Source: UBA1014 sp964344035
GTDB taxonomy: Bacteria; SAR324; NAC60-12
Length of the DNA: 19,090 bases
Assembly (NCBI GenBank): GCA_964344035.1
Contig: CAYFLK010000070.1
Location: 1-19,090, forward strand
Direction of reading: 5' to 3'
This document shows, one piece after another, positions 1 through 7,057 of the stretch. The translations under genes were made by a program, and so were the position numbers. A model generated the notes under the pieces. That model had not been told where the DNA came from, made no database searches, and was given only the letters and a program-made list of their open reading frames with translations. Every line of letters starts with the position of its first letter. Position 1 is the stretch's first letter.

Positions 1-49
1 ATCAGTGCGTTAAACCTATTTTAGGGGGGCAGACTTAAGGAACTTCGGT

Positions 50-1294
50 TTAATTAGATTCCTGGTTCTGCAGAGGCAGTGCCCCCAACGCTCCGCAGAC
101 CGCGGCTGCCGCGGCCACCAGGAATACAGGTGAATAGGATGTGGCTGCATCAGCAATCACTCCTGCCGCAAAAGGTCCCAGCGCCTGCCCCACCCCGAAG
201 AAGAGCGTGATGAATCCCAGCGTTGCCGGAGCCAACCGCGGATCAAGCAAGTCCCCGCAGGACGCGGCTATAATTGCCGGGATGCTCCATGCGGTGAGTC
301 CAAACAACACTGCTGACAGGACGACCGCGGCTGGGGCATGCCAGAGACCAAACACTGCGTAAGCTCCTCCCTGAATGAGATACACAAGCGCCAGAGCCCT
401 GCCACGTCCGATCCGGTCAGAAACACTCCCCCAGATCACGCCGCAGAGGAGGCTTGACCATCCGATGAGCATGTAACGGTTCCCTGCTTCCGCATGAGTG
501 TAGCCCTTATGAGAAACCAGGTAGGTGACAAAAAAAGTGACATAGATGATATAGGAGAAACCGAACGCAACGTAAACTAGCCCAAGATGCCACACCCTCC
601 GTGAACGGTATACAGTTTTCCAGTTAAAAGGCCCTGCCGCGGATTTTCCGGCTTCCTTAACCAGTCCTTTTCCCAGCGGGCTCAAACCAATTTGGGAAGG
701 ATGGTTTTTCAGCAAAATCAATGTTACAGCGGAGAGCACGAGGCAGATCCCCCCAAATACATACCAGCAGGCTCTCCAGCCATCGGGCCCGAAAACCGAA
801 ATCAATTCCGGGGCCAGAAACCCGACAAGAATCAGCCCGAAAGACGAACCTGTCACTGCGACTCCTGCCGCCCTTCCCCTCATTGATGATGCAAACCAAA
901 CAGAAAGCAATCCCATAACAGGCATATTGCTGCCTCCGCTGCCTATGCCTGTCAGCGCTGAACCCAACAACGCCGTCTCCAGGTTTGTAGACGAACCGAT
1001 GAGAAACATTCCGAATCCCGAAAGCGCCAGGCCCGCAGCAATTATCAATCTCGGTCCCCAGCGAGTAGCAAGCGCCCCGCCGATTGCGGAAAAGACCAGG
1101 TAACCCGTTAAATTGAAAGTGGCCAACATCCCCATTCCCGCGTTGTCCAGGTTCAGCGGTTCCTGCATCGAAGGCAACACGGCGGAATACCCGAATCGAG
1201 CCAAACCCAAAGATCCGAATACCGTTAGAGTGGCCATGAGCAGGATTACCCAGGCATGGTGGGGTCGTTGAACAGGAAATGCGCGGGAAAACAT
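50..1294 (-). CDS. MFS transporter, YbfB/YjiJ-like
   Basis: A 414-residue major facilitator protein of the inner membrane, of normal family length, with many hydrophobic segments compatible with 12 helices in two halves. After helix 2 it has a motif A-like loop (GGALATRWGPR, about residues 72-82), and the C-terminal half repeats it (WGSVSDRIGRGRA, about 288-300). The N-terminal stretch around LARFGYSAVLPSM resembles the YbfB/YjiJ group, whose substrates are mostly unknown. The ATG at 1294 has no clear SD, but no better start is visible. It diverges from the deacylase gene at 1648, so the two may share the 353-base gap as a regulatory region. I infer import or export of a small organic acid or amino-acid derivative from the neighbours only. 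The family is secure; the substrate is not. Confidence 0.88.
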   Translation of the reverse strand: MFSRAFPVQRPHHAWVILLMATLTVFGSLGLARFGYSAVLPSMQEPLNLDNAGMGMLATFNLTGYLVFSAIGGALATRWGPRLIIAAGLALSGFGMFLIGSSTNLETALLGSALTGIGSGGSNMPVMGLLSVWFASSMRGRAAGVAVTGSSFGLILVGFLAPELISVFGPDGWRACWYVFGGICLVLSAVTLILLKNHPSQIGLSPLGKGLVKEAGKSAAGPFNWKTVYRSRRVWHLGLVYVAFGFSYIIYVTFFVTYLVSHKGYTHAEAGNRYMLIGWSSLLCGVIWGSVSDRIGRGRALALVYLIQGGAYAVFGLWHAPAAVVLSAVLFGLTAWSIPAIIAASCGDLLDPRLAPATLGFITLFFGVGQALGPFAAGVIADAATSYSPVFLVAAAAAVCGALGALPLQNQESN

Positions 1295-1647
1295 ATGCCG
1301 GGAAAGGTGATGAGTCTAGTGATAATGCGGGAGTGTGGAATCTTCCGATAATACTGCTGGATTGAATGATCCTTGCACTGACATGGATTGTAGAGACAGA
1401 TTCAAAAGAAAAGAGAAAAACGGAGGTATGATCTCACATATGTGGGTGGTTCTGTCTCCTGAATTAGACATATACGGTCCCAGATATACACTCAGTAATA
1501 CATTGTGTCAAATGGAGAGATTCCTTTGAATCACTCCCACAAATATATATCAGTGCAAAATTCATTTTAATTTCAAACGCAAACATGTTCCCAACCAGTG
1601 ATCGGTTTTTTCTTACCCGGATAATTCCAAGCCGGCCAATTTAAACC
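1295..1647. other. Intergenic region between divergent genes
   Basis: 353 bases between the divergent transporter and deacylase. It is AT-rich towards the deacylase. It holds a perfect 10-base palindrome CACATATGTG (1435-1444) and an 8-base inverted pair GAGACAGA/TCTGTCTC (1393-1400 and 1451-1458). A GATAAT hexamer (1620-1625) could be a -10 for the deacylase, but there is no convincing -35. A 64-codon open frame (1335-1529) has no recognisable features and I do not call it. Promoters for both genes should lie here; I cannot place them reliably. Confidence 0.5.
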
Positions 1648-2553
1648 ATGTCAGTCAAGTTTCAAAAAAAAACCTTATCCCTGCATCGCACCGCCGGCGG
1701 GTCTCCCTTTGAAATTGATGTCTGGATTTATGAACCTCCAAACCCAAATCGCACGGTTTATTTGCAGGGAGGACTGCATGGGGTGGAGTTGGCCGGAATC
1801 CCGGTGCTTCTCCGATTCATGAAGGAAATTGAAAATCACCGGCTTGGAACCCGGGTCATCTGTGTGCCTTTGTCCAATCCAATGGGTCTTGACAGCCAGA
1901 TCATGGGGCAGCAGACTGGATACAACAACCTTCATACCAACCAGCAGAATTGCTGGAACTGGAACCGCATCACTCATCTTAGAGATGAAGAAAGCATGGA
2001 GGGGAACTGGATCCGCACACTTCTTGAGCTGTCGGAAGATGCGCAGGTGGTGCTTGATCTTCACACCGCGGGCTGGGAAACCGTCCCGCATGTGTATGCT
2101 CACCGCACCCAGGTTGAACACGCACAGGGTTTGGGGTTCCCGCACCTGCTGCAATGGGAAACTCCTTCGGCCAGTTTTTCCGATTCCTGTTTTGTCAACG
2201 GTCAGGTTGCATTGACGCTGGAACTATCCGCAAGCAGAACGATCAGTCAGCATGTCATTGAAACCGGAATGAGTTGCCTTCGGCGTTTTTTTGCAATGGA
2301 ACCGGCGGGACAGGAATCCCGGGTCTGGAACATCGAGAACCAATTAAAAAAATGGTACGCTCCCAAAGGAGGAGTGATCTGCTGGCAAAAACGCGCGGGG
2401 GACGATGTTCGCATGGATGAACCCGTGGCCGCGTTGTTTACTCGTGACGGAGAGCAAGAACTGAAAGCGCCCTGTAATGGAGTGCTGCTCCTTAAAAATC
2501 CGATCCATGCCCCCCATGAACGACAGGAACTGGCCAAATTCCTGGTTGAGTGA
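1648..2553 (+). CDS. AstE/AspA-family zinc deacylase (M14-like)
   Basis: A 301-residue protein of the succinylglutamate desuccinylase/aspartoacylase family, cytoplasmic zinc amidohydrolases that remove acyl groups from amino acids or related amines. Zinc ligands are visible as GLHGVE (His44, Glu47) and LDLHT (His139). The general base is probably Glu192 in LTLEL. The substrate-binding NPMG (77-80) and NWNR (104-107) signatures are also present. The last 70 or so residues (GGVICWQKRAGDDV, then APCNGVLL) form the beta-barrel tail usual in this family. The ATG at 1648 is preceded by no SD. The aminotransferase pseudogene follows about 105 bases downstream on the same strand, probably in one transcript. 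That suggests deacylation followed by transamination of a common substrate, which is inference. The family is confident; the exact substrate is unknown. Confidence 0.85.
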   Translation: MSVKFQKKTLSLHRTAGGSPFEIDVWIYEPPNPNRTVYLQGGLHGVELAGIPVLLRFMKEIENHRLGTRVICVPLSNPMGLDSQIMGQQTGYNNLHTNQQNCWNWNRITHLRDEESMEGNWIRTLLELSEDAQVVLDLHTAGWETVPHVYAHRTQVEHAQGLGFPHLLQWETPSASFSDSCFVNGQVALTLELSASRTISQHVIETGMSCLRRFFAMEPAGQESRVWNIENQLKKWYAPKGGVICWQKRAGDDVRMDEPVAALFTRDGEQELKAPCNGVLLLKNPIHAPHERQELAKFLVE

Positions 2554-2658
2554 ATAAACAACAAAAACTTCGTCAACTGCTTTTACTTGCGCTGATGCGT
2601 GGGATTCTCTAACGTGTAAAATACAAATTCAATAAATTTCCTTCTTCATGCAAATTTG

Positions 2659-3961
2659 ATGAGTTCAGTTTCGAGCACACTGGTACAAAACCCCTCTTTC
2701 CCCCTCCAGGATCAGAACAGGGAGCAACGCGCGAATCATGAGATGCAGTACCAGGCAATTTTTTCAGCGCCTGAGGTCCAAACCCTGGATTCGATCCTGC
2801 CCGCGGAACCCTTGCTTTTGATGGGGGCAGGGCCGGTTCCGATTTCACATGCGGTGTCACGTGCCAATGGGGTGGTGATTAACCACCTGGGCCCCACGAT
2901 GAACGAAGTGGTTGACCATGTTAAGAAAATGGCGCGCTATGCCTTTCAGACCTGTGCGGACAAAATCCTCGGTGTGTCCGGTCCCGCATCAGCCGCGATG
3001 GAGATGGCGGTGACCAACCTGCTATGGCCCGGACGTAAAGCGCTAGCCCTGCAGCTGGGGACCTTTAGTGAACGCCTGGTGCAAATGGCGCAGGCGGTTG
3101 GTGCGGAAGTTGTCGCCCTCCATTCCAATGGCATTGAACCGGTAGGTGCGGAGGCGGTTCGCAAAGTGCTGGATGAAGAACAGATAGATGGGTTGCTGCT
3201 TGTGCAAGGAGACATCATGCGGCGTTAAAATCGTGGAACTTCCGGAAATCACCAGGCTGGGAAAGGCCCACGGCGCTCATGTGGTGGTTGACGCTGTATG
3301 CACGTTGACGACAATGCCGATGCAGATGGATGCTTGGGGAGTCGATGTCTGCATTGCAGGTGGTCAAAAGGGACTATCCTCGATCCCCGGTGTTTCATTG
3401 ATAGCCTTTTCCGACAATGCATGGGAGACAATCGAATCTCGTTCCTCAAATTGCCCACACTGGTGTCTTGATGCGATGCGCGCACAGCAGTTCTGGGGTG
3501 GGCAGCAGTATCATTACACCGCCCCGGTTCCGGGAATATTGGCATTATACGAAGCAATGCGGCAGATCTGTGAAGAAACATTGCCGCGCCGGTTTGAACG
3601 ACATTTTCTCAGTTCCAGGGCATTGCAGAAGGGGATCGAGGCAATGGGTCTCGAACTATATGTTCCGGTGGAATACCGTCTCAATTCGGTGGTGGCAATC
3701 AAAACCCCGGAAGCCGCTGACAGCTCTAGTATCCGTCAGACCATGTCTTCTTCGTTTAATGTGGAAATCTCCGGCGCCTTCGGACTGGACATCATGCGCA
3801 TCGGACAAATGGGGGAGCAGTGCCGCTCACACAACCTGTTCAAGGTGCTTTACGCGCTGGGGATGAGCTGCCGCAGGCACGGAATCGAACTGGATATCAG
3901 CACCGGAATGGCTGAACTGGAAAAGCATCTTGTGGTTGATGTCGATCATTTCGTGGACTGA
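2659..3961 (+). pseudogene. Class V aminotransferase, frameshifted
   Basis: A PLP enzyme of the alanine-glyoxylate / serine-pyruvate aminotransferase family, split between two frames. The first (2659-3228) carries LLLMGAGPVP and the GVSGPASAAME cofactor-binding region. The second continues from about 3209 to 3961 with ETSCGV, the pyridine-binding aspartate in VVVDAV, and the Schiff-base lysine in AGGQKGLSS (codon 3368-3370). HYTAPVPG and a complete C-terminal domain follow. Joining the frames by restoring two bases at about 3207-3211 gives QGETSCGV and a protein of about 434 residues, near family length. No other damage is visible and all key residues survive, so this is either a very recent lesion or a sequence error. 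The ATG at 2659 directly follows an in-frame TTG. Pyridoxamine-pyruvate aminotransferase is an alternative within the same fold. Confidence 0.85.
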
Positions 3962-4013
3962 ATTGCAGCACTCCCTGATGAAGATATTGATAGCGATTAA
4001 AAGCGGCAACCAT

Positions 4014-4387
4014 TTACGGGCGTGGAAAACAATTCCTCACCGCGGTCCTCAGCGCGTTCGGTGAGAAGGGTTTCGTGAGCGCTTCCCTGGCGCCGAGCGC
4101 CAGACATTCCTCATGCTTGTCCGTTTCCAATTGCCCGGAAATAACGATCACCTGAAACGATCCGTCGTTTGCTGTTTGATCGTCTTCAGCATTTCCATCC
4201 CATTCATCACCGGCATATTGATGTCCAGCAGGATCACCTCGGGATGTACCGCGTTGCACTTCTCCACCCTTTCCCGGTCGTTTTCCGCGCAGTGGATTTC
4301 ATAGTTTTCCCTGCGCATGGCCCGGGTCACAGCTTCCCGGATCATCACTTCGTCATCGACGATCAGGATAGTGTGCTTGTTCGGCAT
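4014..4387 (-). pseudogene. Single-domain response regulator, frameshifted
   Basis: A CheY-like receiver domain with no output domain. The first frame (4387 down to about 4162) has ILIVDDE (acidic pair Asp11-Asp12) and the phosphoacceptor Asp55 in VILLDINMP. The second frame continues with VIVISGQ (switch Ser) and the conserved lysine in LTKPF, ending at 4014. Adding one G to the GG at 4162-4163 (read as CC on the plus strand) joins them as QQTTGSFQVIVISG, giving about 124 residues, normal for a receiver. The start is supported by AAGGGG just before the ATG at 4387. No histidine kinase lies in the window, so its partner is unknown. It may be decaying, or the missing base may be a sequencing error. 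The second frame is otherwise intact to its stop. Confidence 0.82.
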
Positions 4388-4508
4388 GAACCCCTTTTAC
4401 GGTTTCTGGATGGCGGTTCACTGTTCACGATTTCCCAACTGCCTGACGGCTGGCAGGTCATCCCGGCCCCAGGGAGAGGGAGTGACGTTTCGATCCCGAA
4501 CCAGACAG

Positions 4509-4562
4509 CGATTTCGATTTCGAATACATCAGGCGATCAGGCTGTAGGGGCAGGCCCCCGTG
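4509..4562 (+). repeat. Composite direct repeat, copy 1
   Basis: 54 bases that recur at 4703-4756 with 50 of 54 positions identical, 194 bases apart. The unit begins with CGATTTCGATTTCG, passes through AATACATCA and GCGATCAGGC, and ends in GTAGGGGC(A/G)G(G/A)CCCCCGTG. The left part is a CGATTT-type repeat and the right part opens a GTAGGGGC hairpin, so two repeat families travel as one block here. Confidence 0.85.
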
Positions 4563-4602
4563 CCTGCCCTTTCGGTGGGCAAACACACAGGTTTGCCCCT
4601 AC
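4544..4602. repeat. GTAGGGGC-bounded double-hairpin repeat
   Basis: 59 bases with perfect 9-base terminal inverted repeats GTAGGGGCA and TGCCCCTAC. Inside are two successive hairpins: GGGCAGGC with GCCTGCCC, and GGGCAAAC with GTTTGCCC, each with a 6-base loop. This is the style of small interspersed palindromes common in environmental bacterial genomes. It has no coding capacity of its own. Confidence 0.85.
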
Positions 4603-4625
4603 GAATTGGAATGAATAATGTTATT

Positions 4626-4680
4626 GTAGGGGCGGACCTGGGCCTGCCTGTCTCTTTCGCGAGGCAGACAGGTGCCCACC
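4626..4680. repeat. GTAGGGGC repeat with CCTGCCTGTC element
   Basis: Starts with GTAGGGGCGGAC and contains, at 4642-4676, a 35-base element that recurs at 13176-13210 with one mismatch, and inverted within 9647-9699. The element contains a TCGCGA core and GGCAGACAGGTG. It seems to be a truncated copy, lacking the right half that the other two copies carry. Confidence 0.75.
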
Positions 4681-4702
4681 CAAGCGATCCCGATAGCGAA
4701 CC

Positions 4703-4756
4703 CGATTTCGATTTCGAATACATCATGCGATCAGGCCGTAGGGGCGGACCCCCGTG
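4703..4756 (+). repeat. Composite direct repeat, copy 2
   Basis: Second copy of the 54-base block at 4509-4562, with four substitutions. Its GTAGGGGC hairpin is shorter than in copy 1, closing through GGACCCCCGTGTCC and then running into the 4766-4787 palindrome. Confidence 0.85.
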
Positions 4757-4765
4757 TCCGTCCAA

Positions 4766-4787
4766 TCGAAATCGGTCCCGATTTCGA
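4766..4787. repeat. CGAAATCGG palindrome
   Basis: A perfect inverted repeat with 10-base arms, TCGAAATCGG and CCGATTTCGA, separated by TC. It is a head-to-head arrangement of the same CGATTTCG word found in the composite repeats and at 9436-9470. Confidence 0.8.
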
Positions 4788-4849
4788 AGTGTCACAGGCG
4801 GGGTGATGCAGGAAGCAACAATGTTTTTTTATTGATTGGTTTGCGGGCA

Positions 4850-4907
4850 TGACCAGGACTCCATGGTCAGCGTGATGGAAAGGAACAAGGTGACAAAAAT
4901 CTTGTCA
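4850..4907. promoter_or_regulatory. Two inverted repeats, possible operators
   Basis: TGACCA-N8-TGGTCA (4850-4869) and TGACAA-N5-TTGTCA (4891-4907) lie just upstream of tig. They share the half-site pattern TGACNA/TNGTCA. The right arm of the second is also the proposed -35 hexamer, so a protein bound there would compete with RNA polymerase. The sequence is seen directly; operator function is inference. It is not a CIRCE element. Confidence 0.4.
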
Positions 4908-4930
4908 TTTAGTGGGGATTTTTTTTTAAT
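4902..4930 (+). promoter_or_regulatory. Sigma70-type promoter for tig-clpP-clpX
   Basis: TTGTCA (4902-4907), a 17-base spacer, and TTTAAT (4925-4930), each five of six to consensus, on the coding strand. Transcription would begin near 4937, leaving a 5' leader of about 70 bases before the tig ATG. A T-tract sits in the spacer, and TATAAA at 4931-4936 abuts the -10. Confidence 0.6.
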
Positions 4931-5009
4931 TATAAATTCACTTCACCGGCATTAGACCTGCTGAGCACCCTACGTACGGCATCACTGTTTCAACCCCAGG
5001 CTGATCCCC

Positions 5010-6302
5010 ATGGAAGCGACCGTTGAGGATTTAGGCAAGCTGAAGCGTGCGATCACCCTTGAGATCCCGCTGAAAGAAATAGAACCCCATTACCGCAACG
5101 TTTACAATCGTTTGCGCAGGACACGCCTGAACGGATTCCGTCCGGGGAAGTTCCCCAAGGGATGGATGGAGAAGCGCTTCAAGGCGGTAATGTACGAGGA
5201 GGCGCTTGAACGAGTTCTCCCGCCATACCTGGATAAGGTAATCACCGAACATCAGTTGGATCAGGCAACCCAGGCCAAGGTATCGGAGTTGACCTTTGAG
5301 AGGAAAACACCATTGCATGCAACCGTGCAGCTGGAAGTGAAGCCTCACCTGGATCCGCCGGATTACGGTAAATTTCTGCTTGAACGCGAAACTCCTGAAG
5401 AAGTCAAAGAGGAGCAGATGGAAGAAGAATTGAACCGTCTGCAAAAATCCCATGCCTCCCTGATTAAGAAGGATGAAGAGGCCACCGCGGAAGACGGAGA
5501 CTTGGTTTCCATTACTTATGACTCAACCATTGAAGATGAACCCCACCTCCCTGAACAGAAAATAGACATTGAAATCGGTGGACCATCCTTCGAAGATTTC
5601 TTTGAAACTCTCAGGGGGATGAAAGCGGGTGAAACGCGGGAAATGGATTTAGAACTGCCGGAAGATGCGGAAGGAGCGGAAAAAACCGCCCATTACCGGA
5701 TCACCGTGCATGAGCTGAACGCGATTCAGCTTCCGGAATGGGATGATGAATTGCTGAAGCGGTTTAATGCGGAATCCCTGGATGCGCTCAGGTCAAGGGT
5801 CCGTGAAAATTTGGAAAATGAAGAACTGGAACAGCTGCAGCAAAAATACCGGCTCAGTATCCGTTCCCAGTTGACCGGTTTGTATGACGAATTTGAACTT
5901 CCGGAATCCCTGATTGAACAGCGCGAACAAAACCTTGAACATGAAATGAAGGAACACGCCAAGGATTTGAGTGAGGAGGACAAAAAAACCCGGATGAAGG
6001 AAGGGATGGATATTTTCCAGGAAAACCTGCGCGGGAGATACATCCTGGATTGCATTGCCAAACATGAAAAAGTGGAAGCTGATCCCAAATCGGCAGCGGG
6101 AGATTTCATTCGGTATTCCTCAATGATGGGGGAATCCGCGGAGGAATTGATTCATACCGAGAGAGGGCGGCGCACTTACGATCAAATCGTGATGCGGAAA
6201 AACGAAGATGCCGTGCTCAACCGGGTTGTAGCAAGGGTTTTTGGTGACCCGGTTGAACCGGAAGTTCCTGAACCAGAACCATCCGCATCCCATACAGATT
6301 AA
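5010..6302 (+). CDS. tig: Trigger factor, ribosome-bound chaperone
   Basis: A 430-residue protein that binds the ribosome at the exit tunnel and shields nascent chains. The N-terminal ribosome-binding domain contains the signature GFRPGKFP (residues 42-49). A diverged FKBP-type prolyl isomerase domain follows (about 160-240, DGDLVSITYD to LRGMKAGE) and lacks the usual FIPGFE stretch, so isomerase activity may be weak. The rest is the helical C-terminal chaperone domain, rich in Glu and Lys, ending in an acidic Pro-Glu tail. Length matches the family (E. coli about 432). The ATG at 5010 has only a weak upstream AGG. It heads the classic tig-clpP-clpX order, with clpP 93 bases downstream, and a good promoter lies at 4902-4930. 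The order itself supports the call. Confidence 0.95.
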   Translation: MEATVEDLGKLKRAITLEIPLKEIEPHYRNVYNRLRRTRLNGFRPGKFPKGWMEKRFKAVMYEEALERVLPPYLDKVITEHQLDQATQAKVSELTFERKTPLHATVQLEVKPHLDPPDYGKFLLERETPEEVKEEQMEEELNRLQKSHASLIKKDEEATAEDGDLVSITYDSTIEDEPHLPEQKIDIEIGGPSFEDFFETLRGMKAGETREMDLELPEDAEGAEKTAHYRITVHELNAIQLPEWDDELLKRFNAESLDALRSRVRENLENEELEQLQQKYRLSIRSQLTGLYDEFELPESLIEQREQNLEHEMKEHAKDLSEEDKKTRMKEGMDIFQENLRGRYILDCIAKHEKVEADPKSAAGDFIRYSSMMGESAEELIHTERGRRTYDQIVMRKNEDAVLNRVVARVFGDPVEPEVPEPEPSASHTD

Positions 6303-6395
6303 TAAAATCCCGCATCTCCTTAGAATTGCCTTTGCAAGTTGAACATCGTAAGGTGATAAATATATTCAAACATCCTTTCCCGGTGAGATGAGGTT

Positions 6396-7001
6396 ATGGC
6401 CCTGATCCCCATGGTCGTCGAACAAAACAGTCGCGGTGAACGCGCGTATGACATCTACTCGCGACTGCTCAAGGACCGGATCATTTTTCTTGGCACGCCC
6501 ATCGACGACGTTGTTGCAAATGTCATTATCGCCCAACTGCTGTTCCTGGAAGCGGAAGATTCAGAAGGGGACATTGCGTTTTACATCAACTGTCCCGGTG
6601 GTCTTGTTTCTTCAGGACTGGCGGTATACGACACTATTCAATACCTGAAACCCGAGATTCAGACCATCTGCATCGGACAGGCCACCAGCATGGGTGCGGT
6701 CCTGCTGGCTTCAGGGACCAAGGGTAAACGTTATGCCCTGCCCCATTCACGGATCATGATCCATCAGCCTACCGGCGGTTTTTCCGGGCAGGCTGAAGAC
6801 ATTGACATCCAGGCCAGGGAAATCCTGCGCATGACCGAAACCCTTAACGAAATACTTGCGGGACAAACCGGGCAGAAACTGGAACGGATTGCGAAAGACA
6901 CCCAACGGGATTATTATTTTTCCAGTGAGGAAGCCAAGGATTACGGCATCATTGATGCAATCATGTATGATCGGAGGCTTCAGGCGGTCCCTGCCGCCTG
7001 A
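6396..7001 (+). CDS. clpP: ATP-dependent Clp protease, proteolytic subunit
   Basis: A 201-residue serine peptidase that forms the tetradecameric degradation chamber served by ClpX. The catalytic triad is complete: Ser98 in GQATSMGAVLL, His123 in MIHQPTGG, and Asp172 in RDYYFSS. The dimer/ring elements SSGLAVYDT and the YGIIDAI C-terminal motif are also present. Only a short N-terminal propeptide is possible. The start at 6396 is preceded by GAGG five to six bases upstream. It lies between tig and clpX on the same strand and is probably cotranscribed, though the 93-base AT-rich spacer from tig could hold an internal promoter. No unusual features. Confidence 0.97.
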   Translation: MALIPMVVEQNSRGERAYDIYSRLLKDRIIFLGTPIDDVVANVIIAQLLFLEAEDSEGDIAFYINCPGGLVSSGLAVYDTIQYLKPEIQTICIGQATSMGAVLLASGTKGKRYALPHSRIMIHQPTGGFSGQAEDIDIQAREILRMTETLNEILAGQTGQKLERIAKDTQRDYYFSSEEAKDYGIIDAIMYDRRLQAVPAA

Positions 7002-7057
7002 ATGCAGTTTTGTTGTTAGCTGCCGTAGTTATATTTGCTTATAAATAGAACTCCTTG

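Larger units (their letters stand above)
4388..5009. other. Repeat-rich intergenic region upstream of tig
   Basis: 622 bases with no convincing gene. Open frames crossing 4529-4835 on both strands are translations of repeats. The left half (4500-4790) is a patchwork of GTAGGGGC-bounded hairpins, CGATTTCG-type repeats and a CCTGCCTGTC...GACAGGTG element, all itemised separately. The right half (4790-5009) is more AT-rich and holds two short inverted repeats and the likely tig promoter. Confidence 0.75.

Noticed and set aside
1435..1444. CACATATGTG palindrome as an operator
   Set aside because: Ten bases alone, with no second copy and not placed against a recognisable promoter.
1335..1529. 64-codon plus-strand frame in the divergent gap
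   Set aside because: No motif, no SD, unlike any family I know, and it lies in the region needed for two promoters.
4169..4618. 149-codon plus-strand frame opposite the receiver gene
   Set aside because: Antisense to the conserved receiver motifs and then runs into repeats.
4500..4800. Possible CRISPR array
   Set aside because: Repeats differ in length, are palindromic throughout, and have no regular unique spacers.
4529..4835. Overlapping frames of 88-91 codons on both strands
   Set aside because: They translate the GTAGGGGC and CGATTTCG repeats; such Arg/Gly/Pro-rich products are repeat artefacts.
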